Of a stretch of 64,000 bases of DNA, positions 58,001 to 59,783 are shown piece by piece. Position 1 is the first letter of the stretch; each line of letters starts with the position of its first letter. Both the position numbers and the translations under genes were made by a program. The stretch lies in contig CM019718.1 of the NCBI GenBank assembly GCA_009760885.1, positions 31,500,530 through 31,564,529 of the forward strand, read 5' to 3'. A model generated the notes under the pieces. The model had not been told where the DNA came from. It worked only from the letters and a program-made list of their open reading frames with translations, and searched no databases. This DNA comes from Achatina immaculata. Lineage: Eukaryota > Mollusca > Gastropoda > Stylommatophora > Achatinidae.

Positions 58001-59783
58001 TTTTCCATCTGTAGGAGTCTGTCTTCATTCATGCTGAAATGATGTAGAAATCTGTCTACATTCATGCTGAAATGATGTAGGAGTCTGTCTACATTCATGC
58101 TGAAATGATGTAGAAGTCTGTCTTCATTCATGCTTAAATGATGTAGAAGTTTGCCTACATTCATGCTGAAATTATGTAGAAGTTTGTCTTTACTCATGCT
58201 GAAATGATGTAGAAGTCTGTCTTCACTCATGCTAAAATGATGTAGAGGTCTGTCTACATTCATGCTGAAATGATGTAGAAGTCTGTCTACATTCATGCTG
58301 AAATGATGTAGAAGTCTGTCTTCACTCATGCTGAAATGATGTAGAAGTCTGTCTACATTCATGCTGAAATGATGTAGAAGTCTTCATGCTGAAATGATGT
58401 AGAAGTCTGTCTTCACTCATGCTGAAATGATGTAGGAGTCTGTCCTCACTCATTTTTAAATGATGTAGGGGTCTGTCTTCACTCATGCTGAAATGATGTA
58501 GGGGTCTGTCTTTATTCATGCTGAAAAGATGTAGGAGTCTGTCTTCATTCATGTTGAAATGATGTAGGGGTTTGTCTACACTCATGCTGAAATGATGACT
58601 CCAAACGGCTATAGATAACCTAGATGTAGCAGGAGTAGAACACAGTATATACTGAACTAACTTCTCTTGTAAGAAAAGTAGAACACAGTATATACTGAAC
58701 TAATTTCTCTTGTAAGAAAGTAGAACACAGTATATACTGAACTAATTTCTCTTGTAAGAAAGTAGAACACAGTATATACTGAACTAACTTCTCTTGTAAG
58801 AAAAGTAGAACACAGTATATACTGAACTAATTTCTCTTGTAAGAAAGTAGAACACAGTATATAATGAACTAACTTCTCTTGTAAGAAAGTAGAACACAGT
58901 ATATAATGAACTAACTTCTCTTGTAAGAAAAGTAGAACACAGTATATACTGAACTAACTTCTCTTGTAAGAAAGTAGAACACAGTATATACTGAACTAAC
59001 TTCTCTTGTAAGAAAGTGGAATCTGCTCTGTGACAGAGTTGAGTGCCATGGTGCTGCGGTGAGCTGTGAACTTCACAAGAACAGCACTGATGGTTCTTAG
59101 TTGTCTTCCTGGTCAGTGGTGAACTACGATGGTCTTTGTGTGTCCTGGTTCAGCTTAGCACCTTACCTACAGAGTTTGTGCTGAGAGTGATTCATAGATA
59201 GATGACTAAATTCATAGATTTTATAGTTCCAAAAATGGCATCCTCATTGGGTAGCTCATCATCAAGGACTGATGTAAAAGACCACTGATGGACATTCTGT
59301 GCAATATTCACTGGCAAAGGAGGTGGAGTGATTATGGGAGTATCTCATTCGCGATGATACTTAAAACTGAAACTCAGACTTGTCAGTCCATCTATGAAAA
59401 TATTACATTATTCTTATAAGGTCCTGACTCTGAAAGTGGAAAATATCTGCTTGTAAGGAAAGGCATACTACACTAGACAGCACACACAACTTTCAGTGTT
59501 TTAAGGGAAAAAGGATACTCACATTTTTAAAAAAAATAGTTAAATATAAATTGGTCTACTCCAGAATTGATAGTCAGCTAATACAAAAAAAAGAGGAGAC
59601 AACTCTATTACACTTTACACCTTACACAAAGGACGTAATTAAACTTCACTTACTCTGTAGATTCAGAATGGTCTGTAGGATGCTCTTATCAGATGCCATG
59701 CTTGATCCAGGACCTTCAGAACGTGGGGATGGAGGTACACTTGCTCCACCACTGGACGACAAAGAGAAATGCCTTTCTGTCAT
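1308..59783 (-). CDS. SYNE1: Nesprin-like giant spectrin-repeat protein, N-terminal 21 exons (partial gene)
   Basis: Seen: 21 exons on the minus strand with GT/AG borders. All junction phases agree, giving 1047 codons before the window ends. Residues 45-155 read as a first CH domain ([37 protein letters not shown]). Residues about 175-280 read as a second CH domain ([41 protein letters not shown]). The rest is Leu/Glu/Lys-rich helical sequence with spaced Trp, as in spectrin repeats. Known: nesprins bind actin through the CH pair and, through a C-terminal KASH helix, join the LINC complex at the outer nuclear membrane. Inference: this is the single invertebrate nesprin orthologue; calmin and beta-spectrin fit less well because the CH2 region and the first helices match nesprin best. 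Intron 1 is about 28.9 kb; the others are 0.2-3.1 kb. The KASH end is not in the window. Confidence 0.9.
1480..1745. repeat. Degenerate tandem array next to the exon 21 acceptor
   Basis: Repeated variants of atgatcaaggaatgttttgt, each about 20-30 bp and diverged. The array ends about 10 bp from the exon 21 acceptor, and its unit resembles the sequence around that acceptor. Confidence 0.6.
1746..2652. other. Intron, no recognisable feature
   Basis: A+T-rich intron with poly-T runs. A short triplicate of aggcacacctaggcaca lies near 2510-2545. Nothing else seen. Confidence 0.4.
2653..2787 (-). CDS. SYNE1: Nesprin exon 20 (spectrin repeat)
   Basis: Acceptor cttccacag, donor gtaagt, 45 codons, phase 0 to 0. 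Contains [20 protein letters not shown] and ends HMKEIWE. Confidence 0.92.
2788..3564. other. Intron, no recognisable feature
   Basis: Ordinary A+T-rich intron sequence between exons 20 and 19. No ORF, repeat or element recognised. Confidence 0.4.
3565..3732 (-). CDS. SYNE1: Nesprin exon 19 (spectrin repeat)
   Basis: Acceptor gaaactag, donor gtgcta, 56 codons, phase 0 to 0. Contains [20 protein letters not shown] and an acidic DDNDDDPE loop. Confidence 0.92.
3833..3940 (+). repeat. Short dispersed repeat 1, copy a
   Basis: Shares a diverged ~100-bp stretch with 12125-12235: ctttattttc, then gacattctg-cctttatctct, in the same order and spacing. Family unknown; could be a SINE or MITE fragment. 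Confidence 0.5.
4274..4717 (+). pseudogene. LINE reverse transcriptase fragment, antisense to the gene
   Basis: Open frame with the catalytic YADD motif ([12 protein letters not shown]) followed by [13 protein letters not shown] and [12 protein letters not shown]. This is the fingers/palm to thumb part of a non-LTR reverse transcriptase of the RTE-like type common in invertebrates. Both ends are lost and no endonuclease is present. Confidence 0.85.
4925..5060 (+). repeat. Short dispersed repeat 2, copy a
   Basis: Similar to 13362-13490: ttttttttaaaatt, then a segment with acaaatactaaaaactggca / gcaaatgctaaaaaacaggca, then gtaaaacaa. Diverged; family not recognised. Confidence 0.45.
5082..5371. 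repeat. 145-bp tandem duplication including the exon 18 donor
   Basis: Two copies, 5082-5226 and 5227-5371, nearly identical apart from T-run length. Each contains the last 30 bases of exon 18, its donor gtattt and about 115 bp of intron. The exon-side copy is attached to the intact exon. Confidence 0.9.
5341..5490 (-). CDS. SYNE1: Nesprin exon 18 (spectrin repeat), 3' end duplicated downstream
   Basis: Acceptor ttccctag, donor gtattt, 50 codons, phase 0 to 0; begins [11 protein letters not shown] and ends NSANERFQ. The last 30 bases and the donor are present a second time 145 bp downstream (5196-5225). Confidence 0.9.
5504..5562. repeat. TA-rich microsatellite
   Basis: Imperfect atatat/taatatata tract just outside the exon 18 acceptor. 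Confidence 0.7.
5800..6098 (+). pseudogene. LINE 3' end fragment, interrupted by a mariner
   Basis: Frame with [19 protein letters not shown] then [15 protein letters not shown], the typical C-terminal end of RTE-like LINE reverse transcriptases. It is followed directly by the mariner inserted at a TA. Confidence 0.8.
6101..7393 (+). mobile_element. Mariner transposon (degenerate)
   Basis: Terminal inverted repeats of about 32 bp: left caagatctgacaattaggta at 6101, right the reverse complement of caaggtcagacaattaagta ending at 7393. TA precedes the left end; the right-hand TA has decayed. The transposase (about 6298-7315) reads [48 protein letters not shown] and [17 protein letters not shown], but has stops and frameshifts. 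The first catalytic Asp (usual GDETW) is changed to NETW. It cannot be active. Confidence 0.9.
7394..8402. other. Intron, no recognisable feature
   Basis: A+T-rich intron between the mariner and exon 17. No ORF, repeat or element recognised. Confidence 0.4.
8403..8594 (-). CDS. SYNE1: Nesprin exon 17 (spectrin repeat)
   Basis: Acceptor ctacctacag, donor gtactg, 64 codons, phase 0 to 0. Contains [20 protein letters not shown], a spectrin helix A with its Trp, and ends LEKHK. Confidence 0.92.
8595..9369. other. Intron, no recognisable feature
   Basis: A+T-rich intron. A weak repetition of the phrase tgttaacagttat occurs at 9240-9350. Nothing else seen. Confidence 0.4.
9370..10070 (+). pseudogene. 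LINE reverse transcriptase 3' fragment (several frameshifts)
   Basis: In shifting frames: [65 protein letters not shown] and [10 protein letters not shown]. This is the C-terminal half of an RTE-like LINE ORF, antisense to the host gene, ending in an aagtaaagtaagtaag tail. Confidence 0.85.
10262..10600. repeat. 43-bp minisatellite made of the exon 16 splice donor
   Basis: Six regular copies (donor G at 10559, 10516, 10473, 10430, 10387 and 10344) and a partial one. On the minus strand each unit carries 20 bp of exon end (CACTCAATGTTCAGAAAGAG) followed by intron starting gtaactcag. The copies are essentially identical, so the expansion is recent. Reading through the array from exon 16 meets a stop after 29 codons. 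Confidence 0.95.
10560..10691 (-). CDS. SYNE1: Nesprin exon 16, donor copied into a minisatellite
   Basis: Acceptor ctgtgcag, donor gtaact, 44 codons, phase 0 to 0; ends [10 protein letters not shown]. The last 20 exon bases and first 23 intron bases are the unit of the 43-bp array that follows, so this donor is repeated downstream. The first copy (10559) is the one that keeps frame with exon 17. Confidence 0.9.
10692..11630. other. Intron with a G+C-richer, possibly repeat-derived block
   Basis: 10930-11290 is less A+T-rich and shares short phrases (ttagccaggct, gggtcttggtcagct) with 35830-35890, so it may be an old dispersed repeat. It also contains a gggagt triplication near 11210. The rest is ordinary intron. 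Confidence 0.35.
11631..11948 (-). CDS. SYNE1: Nesprin exon 15 (spectrin repeat, longest exon)
   Basis: Acceptor ttctatag, donor gtaagt, 106 codons, phase 0 to 0. Contains [20 protein letters not shown] (nesprin-1 has GNFLIETCDE here) and [14 protein letters not shown]. Confidence 0.94.
12125..12235 (+). repeat. Short dispersed repeat 1, copy b
   Basis: Counterpart of 3833-3940 in the same orientation, with shared cagacattctgccctttatc-type core. Confidence 0.5.
12311..12516 (-). CDS. SYNE1: Nesprin exon 14 (spectrin repeat)
   Basis: Acceptor ttctttag, donor gtaagtc, 206 nt, phase 1 to 0. Contains [20 protein letters not shown], very close to the VRSMLEEVISNWDRY of nesprin-1, then [10 protein letters not shown]. 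Confidence 0.95.
12752..12951 (-). CDS. SYNE1: Nesprin exon 13 (spectrin repeat)
   Basis: Acceptor ttttggcag, donor gtaagat, 200 nt, phase 2 to 1. Contains [20 protein letters not shown] and [12 protein letters not shown], aligning with the LAESKLKSW region of vertebrate nesprin-1. Confidence 0.93.
12952..13877. other. Intron with dispersed repeat 2, copy b
   Basis: 13362-13490 matches 4925-5060. The rest is A+T-rich with poly-T/poly-A runs, including the T run that forms the exon 12 donor. Confidence 0.45.
13878..14053 (-). CDS. SYNE1: Nesprin exon 12 (spectrin repeat), unusual donor
   Basis: Acceptor tttatttag, 176 nt, phase 0 to 2. Encodes [20 protein letters not shown] and ends NRLNYSHM plus AG. 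The donor is GT followed directly by a run of about 14 T, far from the usual gtaagt. It is still the only site that leads in frame into exon 13. Confidence 0.85.
14354..14518 (-). CDS. SYNE1: Nesprin exon 11 (spectrin repeat)
   Basis: 55 codons, phase 0 to 0, donor gtgaat. Contains [20 protein letters not shown] and [15 protein letters not shown], matching the GAWLYRAE region of vertebrate nesprin-1. The acceptor ctgaag has a weak pyrimidine tract. Confidence 0.9.
14519..15270. other. Intron, no recognisable feature
   Basis: Ordinary intron between exons 11 and 10. Exon 10 ends in phase 0 and exon 11 begins in phase 0, so no missing exon is required. Confidence 0.4.
15271..15417 (-). CDS. 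SYNE1: Nesprin exon 10 (spectrin repeat)
   Basis: Acceptor attacacag, donor gtgagg, 49 codons, phase 0 to 0. Encodes [20 protein letters not shown] and ends [14 protein letters not shown], helix B/C of a spectrin repeat. Confidence 0.92.
15418..16949. other. Intron, no recognisable feature
   Basis: A+T-rich intron between exons 10 and 9. No element recognised. Confidence 0.4.
16950..17090 (-). CDS. SYNE1: Nesprin exon 9 (first spectrin-like helices)
   Basis: Acceptor gaatcag, donor gtaagg, 47 codons, phase 0 to 0. Contains [20 protein letters not shown], a typical spectrin-repeat helix A with the conserved Trp. Confidence 0.92.
17600..17725. repeat. 20-bp minisatellite
   Basis: About six copies of agtggacaactgagaagcaa with small changes. 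Not adjacent to an exon. Confidence 0.85.
17740..17930 (+). repeat. Dispersed repeat 3, copy a
   Basis: Diverged similarity to 28400-28575: gctgg-a-gg-aaggtgg, then gccacatcag/accacatcac, then gtcaaggaaaatgtaagc / gtcaaggaaaatatgagc. Probably a SINE-like family; no RNA gene of origin identified. Confidence 0.45.
18016..18098 (-). CDS. SYNE1: Nesprin exon 8 (end of CH2)
   Basis: Acceptor ctttgcag, 83 nt, encodes [18 protein letters not shown] then RRAYPEGAS. The donor was chosen as gttagt, because only that site returns phase 0 as exon 9 requires. The neighbouring gtgtta and gtacta would break the frame. Confidence 0.9.
18540..18736 (-). CDS. SYNE1: Nesprin exon 7 (core of CH2)
   Basis: Acceptor catctag, donor gtatgt, 197 nt, phase 2 to 1. 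Encodes [19 protein letters not shown], a Glu-rich helix ending [15 protein letters not shown], diagnostic of nesprin-type CH2. Confidence 0.96.
18737..19804. other. Intron, no recognisable feature
   Basis: Ordinary intron between exons 7 and 6 with a short CA repeat near 18755. No element recognised. Confidence 0.4.
19805..19908 (-). CDS. SYNE1: Nesprin exon 6 (CH1-CH2 linker)
   Basis: Acceptor catttcag, donor gtaagtg, 104 nt ending in phase 2. A Ser/Thr-rich linker ([17 protein letters not shown]) is followed by the opening of CH2 ([11 protein letters not shown]). Confidence 0.92.
19909..20975. other. Intron, no recognisable feature
   Basis: A+T-rich intron between exons 6 and 5. Nothing recognised. 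Confidence 0.4.
20978..21235. repeat. 37-bp minisatellite
   Basis: About six and a half copies of a unit beginning caacagtgaaatatatcatt and continuing ccagtcaaacctgctgt. Nearly identical copies; one carries an extra atat. Confidence 0.92.
21502..21594 (-). CDS. SYNE1: Nesprin exon 5 (end of CH1)
   Basis: Acceptor gatcacag-like (tcacag), donor gtaggg, 31 codons, phase 0 to 0. Encodes [14 protein letters not shown] then [17 protein letters not shown], the highly conserved last helix of CH1. Confidence 0.95.
21595..22490. other. Intron, no recognisable feature
   Basis: A+T-rich intron between exon 5 and the minisatellite at 22495. Nothing recognised. Confidence 0.4.
22495..22875. repeat. ~36-bp minisatellite
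   Basis: About ten diverged copies built on cactaattaagctcacagaa followed by aaacatgatcacta. Left copies are more diverged than the central ones. Confidence 0.88.
23062..23145 (-). CDS. SYNE1: Nesprin exon 4 (CH1)
   Basis: Acceptor ctttgcag, donor gtgaaa, 28 codons, phase 0 to 0. Encodes [18 protein letters not shown] then [10 protein letters not shown], matching the ANI-TALKFLE motif of nesprin CH1. About 6.9 kb of intron separates it from exon 3. Confidence 0.93.
23650..24045 (+). pseudogene. LINE reverse transcriptase C-terminal fragment
   Basis: Reads [34 protein letters not shown], then [11 protein letters not shown] and, after a frameshift near 23900, [13 protein letters not shown]. 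Typical RTE-like LINE C-terminus, antisense to the gene. Confidence 0.88.
24660..24936 (-). pseudogene. LINE 3' end, minus strand
   Basis: Same sequence family as 53088-53406 (shared tgtcccttgc-gaactttgc and ctgtaggcctctcggttgta). It encodes, in reverse, the C-terminal end with NREAY and GHAN-type residues. Degenerate. Confidence 0.8.
24937..25018. repeat. GT / GCGT microsatellite
   Basis: (gt)n followed by (gcgt)n and again (gt)n, about 80 bp. Directly follows the LINE fragment. Confidence 0.95.
25227..25420. mobile_element. Small hAT-type MITE
   Basis: Ends cagtggttctcaatct at the left and agattgagaaccactg at the right, an imperfect inverted repeat typical of hAT elements. Length about 194 bp, no coding capacity, no clear 8-bp target duplication left. 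Lies at the edge of the mariner remnant. Confidence 0.8.
25426..26115 (-). pseudogene. Mariner transposase remnant, minus strand
   Basis: In broken frames: [19 protein letters not shown] (HTH), [33 protein letters not shown] (usual DNARPHTSA) and LVPSDFF. Many frameshifts and stops; the DNA corresponding to the second catalytic Asp region is altered. Inactive. Confidence 0.78.
28400..28575 (+). repeat. Dispersed repeat 3, copy b
   Basis: Counterpart of 17740-17930 with the shared gtcaaggaaaat core and the preceding ccacatca. Confidence 0.45.
28757..28802. repeat. (GAT)n(GAG)n microsatellite
   Basis: Seven gat units followed by eight gag-type units. Confidence 0.95.
30007..30102 (-). CDS. 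SYNE1: Nesprin exon 3 (CH1)
   Basis: Acceptor ccttgcag, donor gtaagc, 32 codons, phase 0 to 0. Encodes [17 protein letters not shown] followed by [13 protein letters not shown], the second conserved block of CH1. Confidence 0.93.
30694..30755 (-). CDS. SYNE1: Nesprin exon 2 (start of CH1)
   Basis: Acceptor ttactttcag, donor gtaagt. 62 nt complete the split codon and encode [20 protein letters not shown], the first helix of CH1 including the conserved KKTFTNW of actin-binding site 1. Ends in phase 0. Confidence 0.92.
30935..31380. mobile_element. Non-coding hAT-like element with diverged 8-bp target duplication
   Basis: Left end cagtggttctcgtccttttt, right end the reverse complement of caaggtttctcagaccgg, so the termini are imperfect inverted repeats of the hAT type. 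Flanks cctcggac and gctcagac agree at 6 of 8 positions, as expected of an old 8-bp duplication. No transposase. Confidence 0.65.
31545..31772 (+). pseudogene. LINE 3' end fragment
   Basis: Reads [20 protein letters not shown] then RGKSRKKT, with a YRQGT end and a tail of atgatgatg. This is the C-terminus of an RTE/Jockey-like LINE ORF, 5'-truncated. Confidence 0.78.
31886..32535. repeat. 47-bp minisatellite decaying into ~24-bp half units
   Basis: Unit tttctcaacgttatatatac + cttggtttcacatgttatataccttcg, clean in the first half, then variants with tagctttgtttctcaacatt. Open frames here (31868-32296) exist only because of the repeat. Confidence 0.93.
32690..33365. repeat. 46-bp minisatellite related to the hAT-like end
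   Basis: About 14 copies of ctctagctacctctcgcgga + atccctccagtgagttctagagaaac. The first, diverged copies (32645-32700) resemble 31325-31378, the right end of the nearby hAT-like element. Confidence 0.93.
33366..34690. other. Intron 1, no recognisable feature
   Basis: Unique-looking A+T-rich sequence with a short tatc/tata microsatellite at 33695-33720. No gene or element recognised. Confidence 0.4.
34695..35132. repeat. 23-bp minisatellite
   Basis: Nineteen copies of accaaccagaagagtaaggatgt, differing almost only at accaacc/atcaacc. Confidence 0.95.
35345..35790. repeat. 56-bp minisatellite
   Basis: About eight copies of a unit with cgcggaggaagaagcaacct, aaatgtacacagaaaagcc and ttgagatatcaatttat. 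It starts about 210 bp after the 23-bp array. Confidence 0.93.
36208..37488 (+). repeat. Dispersed (GAA)-tailed repeat, copy B (complete or nearly so)
   Basis: Inverted relative to copies A and C. Starts gctggcgagactcttc. It contains four 107-bp subrepeats (tctag at 36396, 36503, 36610 and 36717) and four ~88-bp subrepeats (gaggttttc at 36964, 37053, 37141 and 37229). A unique 3' part with cctcttgtggtcctctcggg follows, and the tail is gaagaaaaagaagaag. No ORF recognised. The tail and fixed orientation suggest retrotransposition by a LINE. Confidence 0.8.
37489..38027. other. Intron 1, no recognisable feature
   Basis: T-rich sequence between repeat copy B and the 27-bp array. Nothing recognised. 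Confidence 0.4.
38028..39112. repeat. 27-bp minisatellite
   Basis: About 40 copies of gaaatactagctaggaac + ggagcagct, in subfamilies (aacagaacacct at the left, aacggagcagct in the centre, gacaggaacag at the right). It keeps a 309-codon frame open because 27 is divisible by 3. It ends about 240 bp from the alternative first exon. Confidence 0.95.
39355..39436 (-). CDS. SYNE1: Possible alternative first exon of the nesprin gene
   Basis: The ATG at 39436 opens 27 codons (begins [10 protein letters not shown], ends DRFHILK) plus one base, followed by donor gtaaat. Phase is 1, the same as exon 1, so splicing to exon 2 gives [10 protein letters not shown] in frame. The peptide has no similarity to exon 1. 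It lies 385 bp from the edge of the 4-kb duplication. Inference: an alternative promoter inside intron 1. A chance short ORF with a donor is possible, because phase agreement alone occurs one time in three. Confidence 0.5.
39437..39821 (-). promoter_or_regulatory. Possible promoter region of the alternative first exon
   Basis: 385 bp of A+T-rich sequence between the alternative ATG and the 4-kb duplication. I see no clear TATA box or initiator. The call rests only on its position. Confidence 0.2.
39850..40035 (-). CDS. Uncharacterised Cys-rich ORF, possibly a terminal exon (copy 1)
   Basis: Ten Cys in about 60 residues ([34 protein letters not shown]), then a stop. No ATG in frame. A pyrimidine-rich acceptor-like site (cctctctacgcatccatacttcag) stands just before LRCEYC, so it could be the last exon of a small gene. 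Not recognised; chance is possible. Identical copy at 48871-49056. Confidence 0.25.
   Translation of the reverse strand, partial: LRCEYCLSTTKQQYLCCSCLEDVYVRQFCDNWGLTADKCRSSCCVISASEFEQELRRCYYT
41229..42290 (+). pseudogene. Mariner transposase, inactive (copy 1)
   Basis: In shifting frames: [40 protein letters not shown] (HTH), [25 protein letters not shown] and [16 protein letters not shown]. The three catalytic Asp of the DD34D set are all present, but stops (near 41332 and 41635) and a frameshift near 41972 break the ORF. Confidence 0.9.
43371..43447. repeat. Near-perfect inverted repeat (hairpin), copy 1
   Basis: Left arm agagaaatccgtgcgtatgg + tcgacatagt (43371-43400) pairs with 43416-43447, interrupted only by two extra T; the loop is 15 nt. 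Could be the hairpin of a MITE or an incidental palindrome. Also at 52393-52469. Confidence 0.85.
43484..43794 (+). pseudogene. hAT (ZMYM-type) transposase fragment split by a LINE tail, copy 1
   Basis: [20 protein letters not shown] is the hAT catalytic-core start common in ZMYM1/p52rIPK-like transposases; after the insert the frame resumes with [14 protein letters not shown] and KLSDMNI. A 92-bp LINE 3' end (43584-43675) lies between 12-bp duplications atgttaatacag (43572-43583 and 43676-43687). Here the Tx1-like LINE cuts the frame after SDMNI. Confidence 0.8.
44037..44078. repeat. CT microsatellite in the LINE 3' UTR
   Basis: (ct)n broken by tttcttttc; lies between ORF2 and the terminal A run. 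Confidence 0.9.
44211..47552 (-). CDS. LINE ORF2 (endonuclease-reverse transcriptase)
   Basis: 1113 codons from ATG ([15 protein letters not shown]). Residues 1-240 are an APE-like endonuclease (LIQETN at 35-40, GGDFNG at 143-148, TDHKA near 233). Residues about 460-780 are reverse transcriptase (SPGPDGL 466, YRPISLLN 526, DQEKAFDRV 595, RQGCPLSP 653, YADD 695-698). The C-terminus has a Cys-His cluster ([14 protein letters not shown]). All expected catalytic motifs are present with no stop or frameshift. Confidence 0.93.
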   Translation of the reverse strand: MVDEIRVLCINIRGLRTKLQHIVSLTLSYKPDFILIQETNIHTDTHAAQVTTQLGFRHSCFSLAIHDSGSGVAIIQTSDRWEVFKTNRDSRGKIAICEVKNNSHTYTIVNIHAPPNRNHQPDFYEDLESLLSHRYRGHNIILGGDFNGITSELDTIGSLTRTTTYVLHHMNCLQDIINIYGLVDTYRHTHPKGREITHENHGHNRGYRLDRIHVPSTCYIAQARHLHSTLAFTDHKAVIATMNTISTTTPSKRSPHWKLNNTLLQNKQFTENMAQLIHNFTNNIPTHNIQQHWENLKHAIKEKAQMLSTQIHRERLRQEKILEEAIKLTKQMDKNSPHLFTLQEELDKHRQHRFQGALLRTKLNTITQEIPTRQYLSIEQNIQRSRQIREIIDTTGNRQTENTNIVQAIREYYQKLYTEEETHAHIQDKYMQYTKQLTDSEKQALDTPLTLDNLGQALQKMQQNKSPGPDGLTAEFYKHFFSLLGPLLLQVFTEAFQNKQLPPSQNLSYITLIPKGKADRTQLKNYRPISLLNVDYKILTKALTNKLKPFMHKLIHEDQQCSVEDRNIHQHTHFIRDIIYYTHQKNCQSSVLSLDQEKAFDRVSHEYLHKTLLHCNIGDYFRDWIQILYSKPESKVLVNHTLTETFRLTRSVRQGCPLSPLLYILTLEPLLEKIRQDTTIKGTFVPGKGERKLLAYADDTIFLPTTDRSITHILDNFAEFGKGSGAKLNIQKSTVMGLGKWRDKKDFPFRLTCTDSIHVYGITFLSHPNKIHKPTWDNLITKITNMLQRYKYKTATIFGRSIIVNTYIIPKIIYTATVLDLPKRTVREINKQIRNFIFTNTIHSIQHKTLIQDKIHGGIALQDIQTKIQALRIGHVGRIIKHPNQHPLAHYYIGLRLLNLVKPNNSQAHHFGTLPPFYKNCIQAIQRHETLIQHKTSHIYKHLVRQQAPPLHLRIKRGLRYPILDYTDTFKNLHLKNITPKAREITFRLIYNMTPTRHGEKHRNIRRCYMCRRNVLETEEHIFYECKIVATAIRTIQNTIETHTAQQADIYRAIMLNTIPKTQADTHTKLLVLLADFRYLVWTCRNKARFHFCTFSPATFSGLMQQRASRIME
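47732..48802 (-). CDS. LINE ORF1 (nucleic-acid binding, CCHC knuckle)
   Basis: 356 codons from the first ATG ([20 protein letters not shown]). The middle contains a CX2CX4HX4C zinc knuckle ([17 protein letters not shown], about residue 205). The C-terminal third is Pro-rich and acidic ([20 protein letters not shown]). Expected role: RNA chaperone coating the LINE RNA. Confidence 0.85.
   Translation of the reverse strand: MERINKQTAAEESVDLRIDDLESDSYHQQGTLLITLTGLEVTKVSYTYLMGVIAGPFGVGANGIAGLYHFQDQTRWYAKLTTAAHVVHFDKLHGRTFESVQPRTTITVEHLDKERQKGTVHWVPPTIKPEGIRRIVQQVTGDPEPEVFRAEVALDKWNFLCRPRKPIPHYITLRPATESLKPHRLWVSLPGRKTPCPRCGKDDHWASQCPEKRKNKVQEASTTSAANTAPKPPTQEKPGSETAQPKTNEGWLTADGFRLYGKRARKNSVSPRPPAPAQPAPVTPPTPTADIDEPPTPEPRPLIIDERSNQDDSDTDTTTNLQEGRPWAEMFQSEYETAEPFLGTRQLRTIPEDSDN
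48871..49056 (-). CDS. Uncharacterised Cys-rich ORF (copy 2)
   Basis: Same as 39850-40035, inside the second copy of the 4-kb direct repeat. Confidence 0.25.
   Translation of the reverse strand, partial: LRCEYCLSTTKQQYLCCSCLEDVYVRQFCDNWGLTADKCRSSCCVISASEFEQELRRCYYT
50250..51311 (+). pseudogene. Mariner transposase, inactive (copy 2)
   Basis: Identical to 41229-42290, with the same stops and frameshift; part of the duplicated 4-kb segment. Confidence 0.9.
52393..52469. repeat. Near-perfect inverted repeat (hairpin), copy 2
   Basis: Second copy of the hairpin described at 43371-43447. Confidence 0.85.
52506..52945 (+). pseudogene. hAT (ZMYM-type) transposase fragment, copy 2 (continues past the duplication)
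   Basis: Same as copy 1, including the LINE tail insert at 52606-52697, but the frame goes on beyond 52816 with [14 protein letters not shown] and [10 protein letters not shown]. This shows the original, uninterrupted target of the Tx1-like LINE. Confidence 0.82.
53088..53406 (-). pseudogene. LINE 3' end, minus strand
   Basis: Minus frame reads [54 protein letters not shown] and ends with NREAYRRAV and GHAND, then a tgactgactga tail. 5'-truncated RTE-like LINE, same family as 24660-24936 and 43584-43675. Confidence 0.85.
53407..53806. other. Intron 1, no recognisable feature
   Basis: Unique-looking sequence; a weak repeat of atgactttgt/catatatttatata occurs at 53690-53765. Confidence 0.4.
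53807..54857. repeat. 22-bp satellite (agggacacagggaggcagtg-type), left block
   Basis: About 50 units built from agggacacagggaggcagtgag and a shorter agggaggcagtgag form, mixed irregularly. The minus strand shows three long Ser/Leu/Pro/Cys-rich frames (up to 401 codons) that are products of the repeat. The array resumes at 57226. Confidence 0.95.
54858..56186 (-). repeat. Dispersed (GAA)-tailed repeat, copy C, 3' part of a composite insert
   Basis: Full counterpart of copy B and of copy A. On the minus strand it ends in a (gaa)6-type tail that abuts the satellite. Its 5' end, ccgctgttggcgagattctt, is joined with no spacer to 18S rRNA sequence at 56187. Copy A ends at the same point (agcagcgg), so the repeat itself is complete. 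Confidence 0.88.
56187..56728 (-). rRNA. 18S rRNA, first ~542 nt only
   Basis: Minus strand begins tatctggttgatcctgccag and continues with the universal 18S 5' domain (tagtcatatgcttgtctcaa; cgcgaatggctcattaaatc; gagagggagc; ggggaatcagggttcgattc). It breaks off after ggaatgagta, about position 542. It cannot give a functional rRNA. The lineage-variable stem near 56480 could be used for identification. Confidence 0.96.
56729..57225 (-). other. Probable rRNA 5' external transcribed spacer
   Basis: 497 bp of G+C-rich non-repeated sequence directly upstream of the 18S start on the minus strand. It ends abruptly at the satellite. By position it is the 5' ETS; the border at 57225 could mark the Pol I start site if the insert derives from a full pre-rRNA. 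Confidence 0.75.
57226..57283. repeat. 22-bp satellite, right block
   Basis: acacagggaggcagtgagag continues the array of 53807-54857, so the 54858-57225 composite is inserted within it. The 15-bp acacagggaggcagt is present at both borders, compatible with a target-site duplication. Confidence 0.92.
57284..58010. other. Intron 1, no recognisable feature
   Basis: Ordinary A+T-rich intron sequence. No ORF or element recognised. Confidence 0.4.
58011..58605. repeat. 33-bp minisatellite
   Basis: About 18 copies of agtctgtcttcattcatgctgaaatgatgtaga; one unit near 58382 is shortened. Period divisible by three keeps 121- and 87-codon frames open on the minus strand. Confidence 0.95.
58634..59017. 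repeat. 41/42-bp minisatellite
   Basis: Nine copies of agtagaacacagtatatact + gaactaacttctcttgtaaga, with alternating aaa/aa and actaac/actaat variants. About 640 bp downstream of exon 1 in the transcript. Confidence 0.95.
59018..59653. other. Intron 1, 5' part
   Basis: Sequence between exon 1 and the first minisatellite. No element recognised. Confidence 0.4.
59654..59783 (-). CDS. SYNE1: Nesprin exon 1 (main N-terminus)
   Basis: Starts with ATG at 59783 ([10 protein letters not shown]) and ends [10 protein letters not shown] plus one base, followed by donor gtaagt. Length is 130 nt (43 codons + 1). Joined to exon 2 it gives [16 protein letters not shown], which aligns without a gap to the LQ-DEQ-VQK-TFTKW stretch that opens CH1 in vertebrate nesprins. 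The Ser/Pro/Gly-rich first 30 residues look disordered. I cannot see whether a non-coding exon lies upstream. Confidence 0.85.

Noticed and set aside
58011..58605. [11 protein letters not shown] repeat protein frame on the minus strand
   Set aside because: 33-bp array with period divisible by three, lying in intron 1. The frame breaks at the shortened unit near 58382.
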